Positions 1 through 9,109 of a stretch of DNA of 52,188 bases are shown piece by piece. Below the pieces are notes generated by a model. It worked only from the letters and a program-made list of their open reading frames with translations. It did no database searches and had not been told where the DNA came from. The position numbers and the translations under genes were made by a program. The DNA comes from Aalborgiella sp031422495. GTDB taxonomy: Bacteria; Pseudomonadota; Gammaproteobacteria; Burkholderiales; Burkholderiaceae_C. Each line of letters opens with the position of its first letter. The stretch's first letter is position 1. Location of the stretch: assembly GCA_031422495.1 (NCBI GenBank), contig JANPLX010000105.1, positions 1 through 52,188 on the forward strand. Reading direction: 5' to 3'.

Positions 1-3000
1 ATCAATCGGTGGGTTGGGTTTGAAGGTGATGTTGATGACGTGCGGCGCGGCATCGACTTTGACCACGCCGTAGGGCTTGGCCATGACGCGCAAGCGGTGA
101 ACGTCCAGCAGCGTTTGGGCTTGTGGGGGCAGTTTGCCGAAACGGTCGACGATTTCTTCCAGCAGGGCGTCGATTTGGTCGGTGGTTTTAGCCGTCGCCA
201 GTTTTTTGTAAAAGGAAAGGCGCAAATGCACGTCGCCGCAGTAATCGTCCGGCAACAGGGCGGGGGCGTGCAGGTTGATCTCGGTCGTCACATTCATAGG
301 TGACATCAAATCGGGTTCGATGCCGGCTTTGAGGCAGCGCACGGCCTCGCCCAACATCTCGTTGTAGAGCTGAAACCCGATTTCCATCATGTTGCCGGAC
401 TGGTTTTCGCCCAAAACTTCGCCCGTACCGCGAATCTCCAGGTCGTGCATGGCGAGGTAAAAGCCAGAACCTAGCTCTTCCATTTGCTGAATCGCTTCTA
501 ACCTTTGCCCCGCTTGCTTGGTCAAACCTTCAATATCCGGCACCATCAAATACGCATATGCTTGGTGGTGGCTGCGACCGACGCGACCACGCAGTTGGTG
601 CAACTGCGCGAGGCCAAACTTATCGGCACGCGCCATCACAATCGTGTTGGCCGTGGGCACGTCGATGCCAGTTTCAATGATGGTCGAGCACAGCAGCAGG
701 TTGTAGCGCTGGGCAACAAAATCTTTCATCACCCTTTCCAGCTCGCGCTCGGGCATTTGGCCATGGGCGATGGCGATGCGGGCTTCGGGCAGGATTTCTT
801 CCAGTCGCTCTTTGCGGTTTTGGATGGTGTCCACTTCGTTGTGCAAGAAATACACCTGTCCACCACGCTTCAGCTCGCGCAGTACGGCTTCGCGGATCAC
901 GCCATTGCTCTCAGTCCGCACAAAGGTTTTGATCGCCAAACGGCGCTGCGGCGCAGTGGCGATAACGCTTAAATCGCGCAGACCTTCCAGTGCCATTCCC
1001 AGCGTGCGGGGAATCGGCGTGGCGGTCAACGTCAGCACATCAATCTCTGCCCGCATGGCCTTCATGGTTTCTTTATGGCGCACGCCGAAGCGATGCTCTT
1101 CGTCGATAACCAGCAAGCCCAGACGCTGGAATTTCACGTCTTTGCTGAGTAATTTATGCGTACCGACGACGATATCGATGGTTCCATCGGCAATGCCTTT
1201 GATAGCGGCTGTGATTTCTTTGGCAGAGCGGAAACGGCTCATTTCTGCCACTTTGACGGGCCATTTGGCGAATCTATCGACCAAGGTTTGGTAATGCTGC
1301 TCGGCTAAGAGCGTCGTTGGTGCAAGTATGGCGACTTGTTTGCCCCCAGTGATGGCAATGAAGGCGGCACGCAGGGCGACTTCGGTTTTACCAAAACCCA
1401 CGTCGCCGCAAATCAGGCGATCCATCGGGCGCGGGCTGATCATGTCTTGAATGACACAGTGGATGGCGGCGCGCTGGTCGGCGGTTTCTTCAAAGCCAAA
1501 GTCGTTGGCAAAGGTTTCGTAGTCCTGCGGCGAGTAGCGGAAGGCGTGACCTTCACGGACTGCCCGGCGGGCGTAGATGTTCAAGAGTTCAGCGGCAGAG
1601 TCGCGGATTTGCTCGGCGGCTTTGCGTTTGGCTTTGTCCCATTGGGGAGAACCCAGCCTGTGCAGCGGCGCTTCATCGGCGCTGACGCCTGTGTATCGGC
1701 TAATGTGGTGCAACTGGCTGACGGGCACGTACAACGTGGATTTGTCAGCGTATTCCAAATGCAAAAACTCTTGCATTTCGGCTTCGCCATCGGTTTGCAG
1801 TTTGCCCACATCGAGGTTGACCAAGCCTCTGTAGCGTCCAATGCCGTGTGCGCTGTGAACAACAGGGTCACCGATGTTGAGCTCTGACAAGTCTTTTATA
1901 AGCGCTTCAACATCGCTGACTTGCTCTTGCTTTTTACGACGCCGGGTGACAGAACCCGCAGCGAACAGCTCGGTTTCGGTGACGAGATCAATGCCTTCGC
2001 CAATATTTTTACCGATACCAACTTGCAACCAACTAAAACCAACATTCAAGCCAGACGTGGCGATACCGATTTTTTCAACGCTGGTTTGAAAGTTTTCCAG
2101 GCTGTCAAAAGTGGGGACTGACATGTTACTGGCACGCAGAAAATCAAGCAAACTTTCGCGTCTGCCGTCTGATTCAGCCAGAATAAGCACCCGCTGGGTC
2201 GTGTTGTTCAGATGCGCTTTGAGTTTTGCTAGTGGATCATCAGCGCCGCGAACCACTGACAGATCAGGCAAAGTTCCAAATTCGACGAATGAGGATTCGT
2301 TCGATACATCTGCTGGCGCAGCTTTGATCGCCAGTTGTGCAAAATCATTCGCTCTTGCATAAAACTGCTCTGCGCTTAAAAATAATGCTTCTGGCGGTAG
2401 CGCAGGGCGGTCGGGGTCGCCTTGCGCTAATCTATAACGGTCTTTGGTGTCTTGCCAAAAGCGCTGGAAAGCTGGTTCTAAATCGCCGTGTAAAACGACG
2501 GTAGCTTCGTTTTTGGAATCTGCAGTACCGTTTAAGTTACCAGCCAAATAATCAAAAACCGTCGCCGTCTCTTCAAAAAACAGCGGCAAATAATATTCAA
2601 TACCAGCCGTCGCCACGCCATTGCCAATGTCTTTGTAAACGCGGCTTTTGGTTGGGTCGCCTTCGACCAGTTCGCGCCAGCGGCTCCTAAACTTGGTTCG
2701 CGCATCGTTGTCCATCGGAAACTCGCGTCCGGGTAGCAGGCGCACCTCGGGCACGGGATACAGGCTGCGCTGGGTGTCGGGGTCAAAGGTGCGGATGCTG
2801 TCAATTTCGTCGTCAAACAAATCGACGCGAAACGGCACCAGCGAACCCATGGGAAACAAATCAATCAAGCCACCGCGCACGGCATATTCTCCCGGGCTGA
2901 CGACTTGGCTCACATGGTTGTAGCCCGCTAGCGTCAGTTGCGCTTTGAATTTGGCTTCGTCTAACTTTTGTTTGGTTTTGAACGAAAACGTGTAGGCTGC

Positions 3001-3378
3001 TAAAAAACTTGGCGGTGCGAGGCGGTACAAAGCTGTGGTAGCGGGGATGATGACAACATCTGCGCCACTGTCTTTGTCGCGCTGGCTGATGCGCCATAAC
3101 GTCGCGAGTCGTTCGCTGATCAGGTCTTGGTGTGGTGAAAACGAGTCGTACGGCAGGGTTTCCCAGTCGGGGAAGAGCGTGAGTCGTACTTCAGGTGCGA
3201 AAAAATTGATTTCATGCATCAAACGCTGCGCGTCTGTCGCATCAGAGGTAACAATGGCCGTCAAGCGTTTGCCCGCTTTGTCGCGCTGCGCCAATTTGGC
3301 TAACAAAAGTGCATCAGATGATCCAACTGAGCGGGGCAGGGTGTAACGTTTGCCTAGAGAGAGCTTGGGTAAATCCAT
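1..3378 (-). CDS. mfd: Transcription-repair coupling factor Mfd (C-terminus cut off by window edge)
   Basis: Mfd is a DNA translocase that removes RNA polymerase stalled at lesions and recruits UvrA for transcription-coupled repair. The frame is open from the ATG at 3378 to base 1 (1126 codons) with no stop; samples at the start, middle and end are all in the same frame. The N-terminal UvrB-like module is visible (DWETLPYDSFSPH, then GEYAVRGGLIDLFP). The helicase Walker A motif GDVGFGKTEVALRAAF lies near 1365-1415 and the DEEH box (VIDEEHRFGV) near 1085-1115. The last visible residues (ITFKPNPPID) are close to the usual Mfd C-terminus, so only a few dozen residues are probably missing. It is divergent from ispD, with about 75 bp between the two starts. 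Identification is firm. Confidence 0.96.
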   Translation of the reverse strand, partial: MDLPKLSLGKRYTLPRSVGSSDALLLAKLAQRDKAGKRLTAIVTSDATDAQRLMHEINFFAPEVRLTLFPDWETLPYDSFSPHQDLISERLATLWRISQRDKDSGADVVIIPATTALYRLAPPSFLAAYTFSFKTKQKLDEAKFKAQLTLAGYNHVSQVVSPGEYAVRGGLIDLFPMGSLVPFRVDLFDDEIDSIRTFDPDTQRSLYPVPEVRLLPGREFPMDNDARTKFRSRWRELVEGDPTKSRVYKDIGNGVATAGIEYYLPLFFEETATVFDYLAGNLNGTADSKNEATVVLHGDLEPAFQRFWQDTKDRYRLAQGDPDRPALPPEALFLSAEQFYARANDFAQLAIKAAPADVSNESSFVEFGTLPDLSVVRGADDPLAKLKAHLNNTTQRVLILAESDGRRESLLDFLRASNMSVPTFDSLENFQTSVEKIGIATSGLNVGFSWLQVGIGKNIGEGIDLVTETELFAAGSVTRRRKKQEQVSDVEALIKDLSELNIGDPVVHSAHGIGRYRGLVNLDVGKLQTDGEAEMQEFLHLEYADKSTLYVPVSQLHHISRYTGVSADEAPLHRLGSPQWDKAKRKAAEQIRDSAAELLNIYARRAVREGHAFRYSPQDYETFANDFGFEETADQRAAIHCVIQDMISPRPMDRLICGDVGFGKTEVALRAAFIAITGGKQVAILAPTTLLAEQHYQTLVDRFAKWPVKVAEMSRFRSAKEITAAIKGIADGTIDIVVGTHKLLSKDVKFQRLGLLVIDEEHRFGVRHKETMKAMRAEIDVLTLTATPIPRTLGMALEGLRDLSVIATAPQRRLAIKTFVRTESNGVIREAVLRELKRGGQVYFLHNEVDTIQNRKERLEEILPEARIAIAHGQMPERELERVMKDFVAQRYNLLLCSTIIETGIDVPTANTIVMARADKFGLAQLHQLRGRVGRSHHQAYAYLMVPDIEGLTKQAGQRLEAIQQMEELGSGFYLAMHDLEIRGTGEVLGENQSGNMMEIGFQLYNEMLGEAVRCLKAGIEPDLMSPMNVTTEINLHAPALLPDDYCGDVHLRLSFYKKLATAKTTDQIDALLEEIVDRFGKLPPQAQTLLDVHRLRVMAKPYGVVKVDAAPHVINITFKPNPPID

Positions 3379-3453
3379 TGAACCTTAAAACGAATCTTTA
3401 AATAATCTTTGTATACCTTTTAGGTATTGAGAATGCATTTTAGAATAGCCGTC

Positions 3454-4245
3454 ATGACAAACGTGCAAAGCCCTGAAAAGAACCCTAAAAAGAACGTTAA
3501 AGAGACCCCTAAGTTATGGGCACTCATTCCCTGTGGCGGCAACGGATCACGAGCTCAAAGCGATATCCCTAAGCAATACCGTGTCATTGCAGGTAAACCC
3601 ATGGTGATGCACACTTTGGCGGCTTTTGAGCAAGTAAGGCGTGTCGACGGTGGCTTGGCTGGTGGTTTGGTGGTTATTGCAGAAGAAGATGACTATTTGC
3701 CAGTCATGTTTGAAGCGCTTAATGAGCTTAAAGTGCTCAAAAATACTATATTTTCGATATCACCTCAGGCAGGAAATACAAGGGCTATAACCGTTTTTAA
3801 TGGCTTAAAAGTGCTTTTAGTACATGGTGCAGATAAAAACGACTGGGTTTTGGTGCATGACGCGGCTCGGTGCTTAATAACGCCCGAGCAGATTAACGCT
3901 TTGATAGATGTTTGCGAAAACGACGCTGTAGGCGGTTTGCTAGCACTACCACTGCCCGACACTTTGAAAATCGAACAAGCGGGTAGAGTGGCTGCAACGC
4001 TGGGCCGCAACGACAAATGGTTGGCGCAAACACCACAAATGTTCCGAATTGGTGCGCTGCTACAAGCTTTGACGGCAGCTGGGGATTTGTCGGACGCGTC
4101 CAACAGGCTGATTACCGACGAATCCAGCGCCATGGAGCGATTGGGCCATGCACCTAAGCTTGTCAGGGGCAGTGCGCAGAATTTTAAAGTGACATATCCC
4201 GAGGACTTTGCCTTGGCAGAAGCTTTGTTACAAAGTCGGACTTGA
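3454..4245 (+). CDS. ispD: 2-C-methyl-D-erythritol 4-phosphate cytidylyltransferase IspD
   Basis: IspD transfers CMP from CTP to methylerythritol 4-phosphate in the non-mevalonate isoprenoid pathway. The CTP-binding signature is present near the N-terminus (PCGGNGSRAQSDIPKQY), as are the central VHDAAR motif and the C-terminal ITDE and KVTYPEDFALAE motifs. The frame is open from a TTG at 3427; the ATG at 3454 is preferred because it puts the catalytic loop about 25 residues from the start, but 3433 is possible and no strong ribosome site separates them. The Lys-rich N-terminal tail is unusual but harmless. The usual partner ispF does not follow; a DUF1800 gene does. Residues about 97-112 resemble the 44-bp repeat family of this window (see findings), although protein length there looks normal. 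Confidence 0.93.
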   Translation: MTNVQSPEKNPKKNVKETPKLWALIPCGGNGSRAQSDIPKQYRVIAGKPMVMHTLAAFEQVRRVDGGLAGGLVVIAEEDDYLPVMFEALNELKVLKNTIFSISPQAGNTRAITVFNGLKVLLVHGADKNDWVLVHDAARCLITPEQINALIDVCENDAVGGLLALPLPDTLKIEQAGRVAATLGRNDKWLAQTPQMFRIGALLQALTAAGDLSDASNRLITDESSAMERLGHAPKLVRGSAQNFKVTYPEDFALAEALLQSRT

Positions 4246-4326
4246 ATTGACGGTAGGTTTACAGATTGGGCTAAGCTTTGTGCGAGTTGGTGTCGTCTTG
4301 CGGTCTACTTTGTCCGTTGTAGAGGG

Positions 4327-5724
4327 ATGATTCCATTAAAAATGACGCCGTTGCAGGCTCGCCATCTGCTGGTTCGCACTGGTTTTGCACCTACACAGAC
4401 TGAGGTTGACAAGATTGCTGGACATAGTGCTCAGCGTGCTGTGGCTGACATACTTGCCGCTGCTGCGGCCAATAGACCCAAATACGCTGCGCCAGACTTT
4501 GCCAGCCAATCACCTCCAACACCCTATAAGCTGCTGAACAGCAAAGACGAACAGCAAGCACAGCGACAGCAGCAGCTGCGTGAAGGCGTCGAGATGAAAG
4601 TGTGGTGGATGCGTGAAATGCTGGAATCTCCCGCTCCGCTGGCTGAGCGGATGACACTGTTTTGGCATAACCACTTTGCCACCTCGCAGCAAAAAGTAAA
4701 CCGCTCACAACCCATGTGGCGACAGCATCAACTGCTGCGTGACAACGCTTTAGGTAGCTTTTCAACGCTGCTGCACGGCATTGCCAAAGATCCCGCCATG
4801 CTTGTATACCTAGACGGTGATAGCAACAGAAAACAGGCTCCCAATGAAAATTTTGCGCGAGAAGTGATGGAACTTTTTGCCTTGGGCGAAGCCTCGCAAG
4901 GTGGCGGCTACACCGAGCAAGACATCAAAGAAGTGGCTCGTGCCTTCACGGGCTGGAGTGTTGAGCGAGACGACTTTAGCTTTAAATTTCGTAAACCGCA
5001 GCACGATGATTCATCAAAAACCGTCATGGGACTTACAGGCATGTTTGACGGCAGCGATGTGCTGAACATCATGCTGGCACAGCCTGCATGTGGGCAATTC
5101 ATCGTGACTAAGTTGTGGCACGAGTTCGTGTCTCCCAAGCCAGACGCGAAAGAGGTTAAACGGATTGCGCAGCGCCTGCAACAAAACAACTATGTCGTCT
5201 CAGGTGCCTTGGCTGATTTGTTCACCACACCGGCTTTTTGGGAAGCCAGCAACCGTGGCAATTTGATCAAATCACCGGTTGACTTGGTTGTAGGAACGGT
5301 GCGTCAGTTTGGATTTAGCTACAGCGATGTGATGCCGTTTGTGTTGAAAACTGCGCAACTGGGTCAAAACCTGTTGATGCCACCCAATGTGAAGGGCTGG
5401 CCTGGTTACACCGATTGGATCAATACAAGCACACTTTTGGTTCGCAAAAACTTTACGGACCAGCTGTTTAGATCCACCGGCCAGTCGGTTGAGAATACGG
5501 CCATGCTGAAAGTTGGCAAAGCTACATCATCGATTTCATTTGATGCTGATGCGTTTCTAAGACCTTATGACGGACGTTCTGACGGCGTGCCAAATGATGC
5601 AACAAAAACGACAATAGTCGTCGTATTACTTGCCTCAGATGCTACACAAAACATAGCAAATGGGACTGTTGGCATTGCCTACTTACGCACACTCACGCTT
5701 GATCCAGCGTACCAATTAAAATAA
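4327..5724 (+). CDS. DUF1800 family protein
   Basis: This belongs to the DUF1800 family, which is usually encoded beside a DUF1501 protein, as here. The biochemical role of the pair is not established. The 465-residue protein starts with the family-typical opening (LQARHLLVRTGFAPT) and contains the conserved WWMREMLESPAPLAERMTLFWHNHF block near residues 95-120, the NENFAREVMELFALGE motif and the NVKGWPGY motif near residue 355. It ends with a family-like LDPAYQLK tail. Residues about 430-444 are encoded by one of the 44-bp elements of the window (5615-5658), in a hydrophilic linker just before the conserved tail. No obvious signal peptide is seen. The DUF1501 gene follows after 19 bp, so the two are probably cotranscribed. 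Confidence 0.88.
   Translation: MIPLKMTPLQARHLLVRTGFAPTQTEVDKIAGHSAQRAVADILAAAAANRPKYAAPDFASQSPPTPYKLLNSKDEQQAQRQQQLREGVEMKVWWMREMLESPAPLAERMTLFWHNHFATSQQKVNRSQPMWRQHQLLRDNALGSFSTLLHGIAKDPAMLVYLDGDSNRKQAPNENFAREVMELFALGEASQGGGYTEQDIKEVARAFTGWSVERDDFSFKFRKPQHDDSSKTVMGLTGMFDGSDVLNIMLAQPACGQFIVTKLWHEFVSPKPDAKEVKRIAQRLQQNNYVVSGALADLFTTPAFWEASNRGNLIKSPVDLVVGTVRQFGFSYSDVMPFVLKTAQLGQNLLMPPNVKGWPGYTDWINTSTLLVRKNFTDQLFRSTGQSVENTAMLKVGKATSSISFDADAFLRPYDGRSDGVPNDATKTTIVVVLLASDATQNIANGTVGIAYLRTLTLDPAYQLK
5615..5658 (-). repeat. 44-bp dispersed element, copy A (inside DUF1800 gene)
   Basis: This is a diverged copy, about 32 of 44 positions matching the family consensus. It keeps the CGTATT core, TTGCCT, GCTA at positions 27-30 and the terminal ATAGCA. 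It is read as codons of the DUF1800 protein in the frame used by most coding copies (ending N-I-A). Strand '-' here means the TAGCC head is at the left, that is, the reverse complement of the TGCTATTAA orientation. Confidence 0.7.
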
Positions 5725-5743
5725 ATAAGTAAAGGTGACGACG

Positions 5744-6955
5744 ATGAAACGCAGAGACTTTTTAACAAACTTCAGCTCAGCTACCGGGGCGGCGCTTTTG
5801 TCTGCACATGCACCCGGTTGGGCACAAGCTGTGGCAAACCGTGCTAGCAGCGTGCAAGACCGCATTTTGATTTTGATTGAGCTCAAAGGTGGCAACGATG
5901 GTTTGAACACCGTCATTCCCTATGCAGATAACGCCTATTACGCGCTGCGCAACACCATTGGCATCAAGTCTGAAGAATTGATCAAACTAAACGAAAAAGT
6001 TGGTCTACACCCAGACCTCAAAGCCATGTTGCCATTTTGGGAGAAAAACGAGCTGGCGATCGTGCAAGGCGTGGGTTACCCGCAAGCGAATTTGTCGCAT
6101 TTCAGGTCGATCGAGATTTGGGGAACCGCGTCCAAGTCTTCTGAGTACCTTAGCGACGGCTGGGCGACTCGAGCGATGCAAGCTGGGTTGGCTGCCAAAG
6201 CTAAATTCACAGCCGAGGGCGTGTTGATCGGCATGAACGAGTTTGGCCCCTTGGCTGGCGCCAAAGCCGTGTCCTTGAACGACCCCGTTGCCTTCGTCAA
6301 CCAGTCCAAAATCGCACGTGCAAGTGATTTAACAGGCAACAAGTACAACGCCGCTTTAACTTACCTGCTGAAGGTAGAAAACGAGATTTTGACAGCGGCT
6401 GACGGTTTGAAGTCAGACAAATACGCCTTCACCACCGTTTTTCCGACGGGACAGTTTGGCAACGGCATCGCTGCTGCGGCGCAAGTTGTGGCATCGCAAA
6501 GCAACAAGATCGTTGCAAATGCAGGCGGTGTGCCTGTGATTTGTTTAACACTGGGAAGTTTTGATACCCACCAAAACCAGCTCAATGCACATGCGAATTT
6601 GCTTAGACAACTCGCTGAAGGCATGGCTGCGCTTAAAAGTGCGCTAACTGAGCTAGGTGCTTGGGATAGAACGCTTGTGATGACTTTCTCTGAATTTGGC
6701 CGCCGCGCCAAGCAAAACAGCTCGGGTGGTACAGACCACGGCACAGCTGCACCGCATTTTGTAGCTGGTGGCGCGGTACGCGGTGGTTTGTATGGCCAAG
6801 CGCCTGATTTAAGCCGTTTGGACAGCAATCAAAACGTCGTCCATACCACCGACTTCAGGCAAATGTACACCACCGTGGCGCAGCAGTGGTGGGGCGTGAA
6901 TGCTGAAGCTGTGGTACGTGGAAAATTTGAAACCTTGAAGTTTTTACGAACTTAA
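5744..6955 (+). CDS. DUF1501 family secreted protein
   Basis: This DUF1501 protein (403 aa) belongs to the alkaline-phosphatase/sulfatase-like superfamily and is the normal partner of DUF1800. The N-terminus MKRRDFLTNFSSATGAALL followed by SAHAPGWAQA looks like a twin-arginine-type signal peptide with cleavage near residue 28. The family motifs are clear: LIELKGGNDGLNTVIPY near residue 45, GYPQANLSHFRSIEIW near residue 110, LGSFDTHQNQ near residue 270, and FSEFGRRAKQNSSGGTDHGTA near residue 320. The ATG at 5744 is chosen over the upstream in-frame GTG because AAAGG lies about 8 bp before it and it opens the signal peptide. It ends three bases before the convergent kinase stop codon. The substrate is unknown. 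Confidence 0.9.
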   Translation: MKRRDFLTNFSSATGAALLSAHAPGWAQAVANRASSVQDRILILIELKGGNDGLNTVIPYADNAYYALRNTIGIKSEELIKLNEKVGLHPDLKAMLPFWEKNELAIVQGVGYPQANLSHFRSIEIWGTASKSSEYLSDGWATRAMQAGLAAKAKFTAEGVLIGMNEFGPLAGAKAVSLNDPVAFVNQSKIARASDLTGNKYNAALTYLLKVENEILTAADGLKSDKYAFTTVFPTGQFGNGIAAAAQVVASQSNKIVANAGGVPVICLTLGSFDTHQNQLNAHANLLRQLAEGMAALKSALTELGAWDRTLVMTFSEFGRRAKQNSSGGTDHGTAAPHFVAGGAVRGGLYGQAPDLSRLDSNQNVVHTTDFRQMYTTVAQQWWGVNAEAVVRGKFETLKFLRT

Positions 6956-6958
6956 AAA

Positions 6959-8416
6959 CTAGCTCTTACTTAAGTCATGGTCTAGGACCAAAGGCAGCGC
7001 AGTCACATTATCATATCTAGGCTGAAAGTAGGGCGGTGCGTACACCTTCAATGGCAAGGTGAAGCGGAATACACTGCCACGACCTACGCGTGATTGCATG
7101 GTAATGCTGGAGTTTTCAGCATAGGCGGACAGTTTGTTCACCACACTCAAGCCCAGTCCAAAACCTTCGTCGGTGCTGGCGAAATTGCCGACTTTATAAA
7201 ACTCTTCAAAAATGTGCTCGTGGTGCTCAGCGTCAATACCAATGCCGGTGTCCCACACCTCAAAATCGATACCGACAGAGCTTTTACGAACTGCCAGCAA
7301 AATACCGCCCTTTTCTGTATATTTCAAAGCGTTGGAGATAAAGCACGTCAAAATTCGTTTGACCAACAACTGATCTGTTTGCAAAAAACCCGAAATGGCA
7401 TTGGTTCTAAATTGCAAGTTTTTATGCCTTGCTAGATGTTTGTACTGCAGTTCTAAATCGTCAACAACCTCATCGATATCCACGGTTTGATGCAGCACAA
7501 GCACATGTCCCGTATTGATTTTTTCAAACTCAAAAAGTGAGTCAAACAAAGTGTTGATAGCATCGCACGAAGCCGTTATTTTTGGTAGCAAAATGGGTAT
7601 TTTCGTGCTGTCAGCAACAGCAATATCAGCATACACTTTTAGCGCATACACGGGCTGGCGGACATCGTGCGCTGCGCTAGCGTAAAAGCGCTGAATAACT
7701 TCATTGGCATTGACCGCAACTTGCTTTTCGTGGGCGAGTTGTTCTGTTTTGCGATTCAGGTTTTGAATTAATACACTGTTGCGGTATTGCAGGGCTAAAT
7801 TGCGTTTGAAGTTGGTATAAAACCGGTTGTCAACAATGCGCAAGGCAAGCCAGATGGCGACCAGACTAAGCAAGTGAACATACTGAATCTGCGGGGCTTG
7901 AAATCCCCCAATGTAGCCTATGTACCATAGTGCGCCCAGCACCTGCGTGCCTATCAAAACGTTGATGAACTGGCGGGAAATAAAAGGGTGGGAATGGAGG
8001 TTATGCACAGCAGCAAAGCCCACCACATTCAGCATCGTGGCGCAGATATATTGGTTTTCTACGGGGATATTGGTAAAGAACAGCCAACCCGACATGCCCC
8101 AAGTGAAAGCATTCAATGTCCATACCAGGCTATAGCGCTTGGCAAAGGCAGATTGGCTACTAATATCGGCACGCGCCAAGTGCCTGTAGAAGAGGCTTTT
8201 GATGCTGTATCTGAATGCCAAAACCACCAGCGAGACGACGAGCCATGAAGCAATCAGCAGGGTGTTGACATGGCCATACAGCTGCAGCGCCATGACAAAC
8301 ATGGTGAAAGACGCAAAACCCATCATGCCTGAGCGTGATTGCATCAGCTGACGAATCGATTCGCTTTCAATCCATTCGGACTCAGAAAGTTCGGGGTTTA
8401 TTTCTTCAACTATCAT
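6959..8416 (-). CDS. Orphan membrane sensor histidine kinase (paralogue 1)
   Basis: This is a histidine kinase of about 485 residues without a receiver domain. About six hydrophobic segments fill residues 30-215. A linker leads to the HisKA-type dimerisation helix with AAHDVRQPVYAL; the phospho-accepting His is about residue 250. The HATPase domain shows an N box (FISNALKYTEKGG), a G1 box (VWDTGIGID), an F box (FEEFYKVGN) and a G2 box (GFGLGLSVVNKL). The start at 8416 (MIVEEINPEL) is preferred over the longer open frame to 8500 because it aligns with the start of the neighbouring paralogue. No response regulator lies nearby, so its partner is unknown. It is convergent with DUF1501 (3 bp gap). 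It closely resembles the kinase at 9110-10507 in the transmitter half and much less in the membrane half. Confidence 0.88.
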   Translation of the reverse strand: MIVEEINPELSESEWIESESIRQLMQSRSGMMGFASFTMFVMALQLYGHVNTLLIASWLVVSLVVLAFRYSIKSLFYRHLARADISSQSAFAKRYSLVWTLNAFTWGMSGWLFFTNIPVENQYICATMLNVVGFAAVHNLHSHPFISRQFINVLIGTQVLGALWYIGYIGGFQAPQIQYVHLLSLVAIWLALRIVDNRFYTNFKRNLALQYRNSVLIQNLNRKTEQLAHEKQVAVNANEVIQRFYASAAHDVRQPVYALKVYADIAVADSTKIPILLPKITASCDAINTLFDSLFEFEKINTGHVLVLHQTVDIDEVVDDLELQYKHLARHKNLQFRTNAISGFLQTDQLLVKRILTCFISNALKYTEKGGILLAVRKSSVGIDFEVWDTGIGIDAEHHEHIFEEFYKVGNFASTDEGFGLGLSVVNKLSAYAENSSITMQSRVGRGSVFRFTLPLKVYAPPYFQPRYDNVTALPLVLDHDLSKS

Positions 8417-8599
8417 GATGTATAGGATTCGCTCGTTGAGAAAACGAGTCGACAGTTCTAGGTAGTTGTAAATAGTTACTTGAAATACATATTGATACAT
8501 TTTGCCATAAAAAGCTGACTTACATCACTTGGTCCAAGTAACAAAACCACTCTAATCTCGACTCTCTAAGTTTTTGGCTGCTGTGTTGTTCAATCGTAG

Positions 8600-9043
8600 G
8601 CCGTTAAAATCAGTCCTGCAACTTGAACGCATATTGCTAAACTTTCCTTCTACAGGCTCACATTTTGAATTTGCACATCAGCACCTTTGCGGGCGGCAAC
8701 GCGCTCAGCCCGTTTCGAATCAACCAACTGCTGCCTAAACTGCAAGCTGTCAGTGACAAAATAAACCATCTCAGCGCACGATTTGTGCATTAGCAGCCTC
8801 CGAGACGCCACTGAATGATGATTTAAGCTCAAAGCTTCAGTCTTTGCTAACTTAGAAGCCGCCAACACCGAGTTCGGCCTGGCATTGGCTGATGACGAGA
8901 TGGATTACCTCGTTACCGCCTTCACCGGCTTGAAGCGCAACCCCAGCGATGTCGAGCCGATGATGTGTGCACAGGCTAATTATGAGCACTGCCGACACAA
9001 AATCTTCAACGCCAACTTCATCATCGACGGCGTGGCGATGGAC
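8600..9043 (+). pseudogene. purL: Decayed purL fragment (5' region with leader)
   Basis: This stretch is a damaged copy of the purL leader and 5' coding region. The pieces are collinear with the intact gene: CCGTTAAAATCAG matches 16048-16060; the block from 8672 (catcagcacctttg onward) matches the start of purL from about 16190 to 16370; a block from about 8860 to 9043 matches about 16737-16923. About 365 bp between the two blocks are missing, there are in-frame stops and small indels, and homology ends abruptly after GTGGCGATGGAC. Nothing downstream of that point continues purL. It sits between two paralogous kinases, which suggests tandem duplication of a kinase-purL unit. An 84-codon open frame (8885-9139) inside it is a relic and not a gene. 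Confidence 0.9.
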
Positions 9044-9109
9044 TTGGTAATGACGCTGGACTTTGTCGGTCGATGGTGCTTGCCGCTTAAAAAGCTGAGC
9101 CTGAAATTT

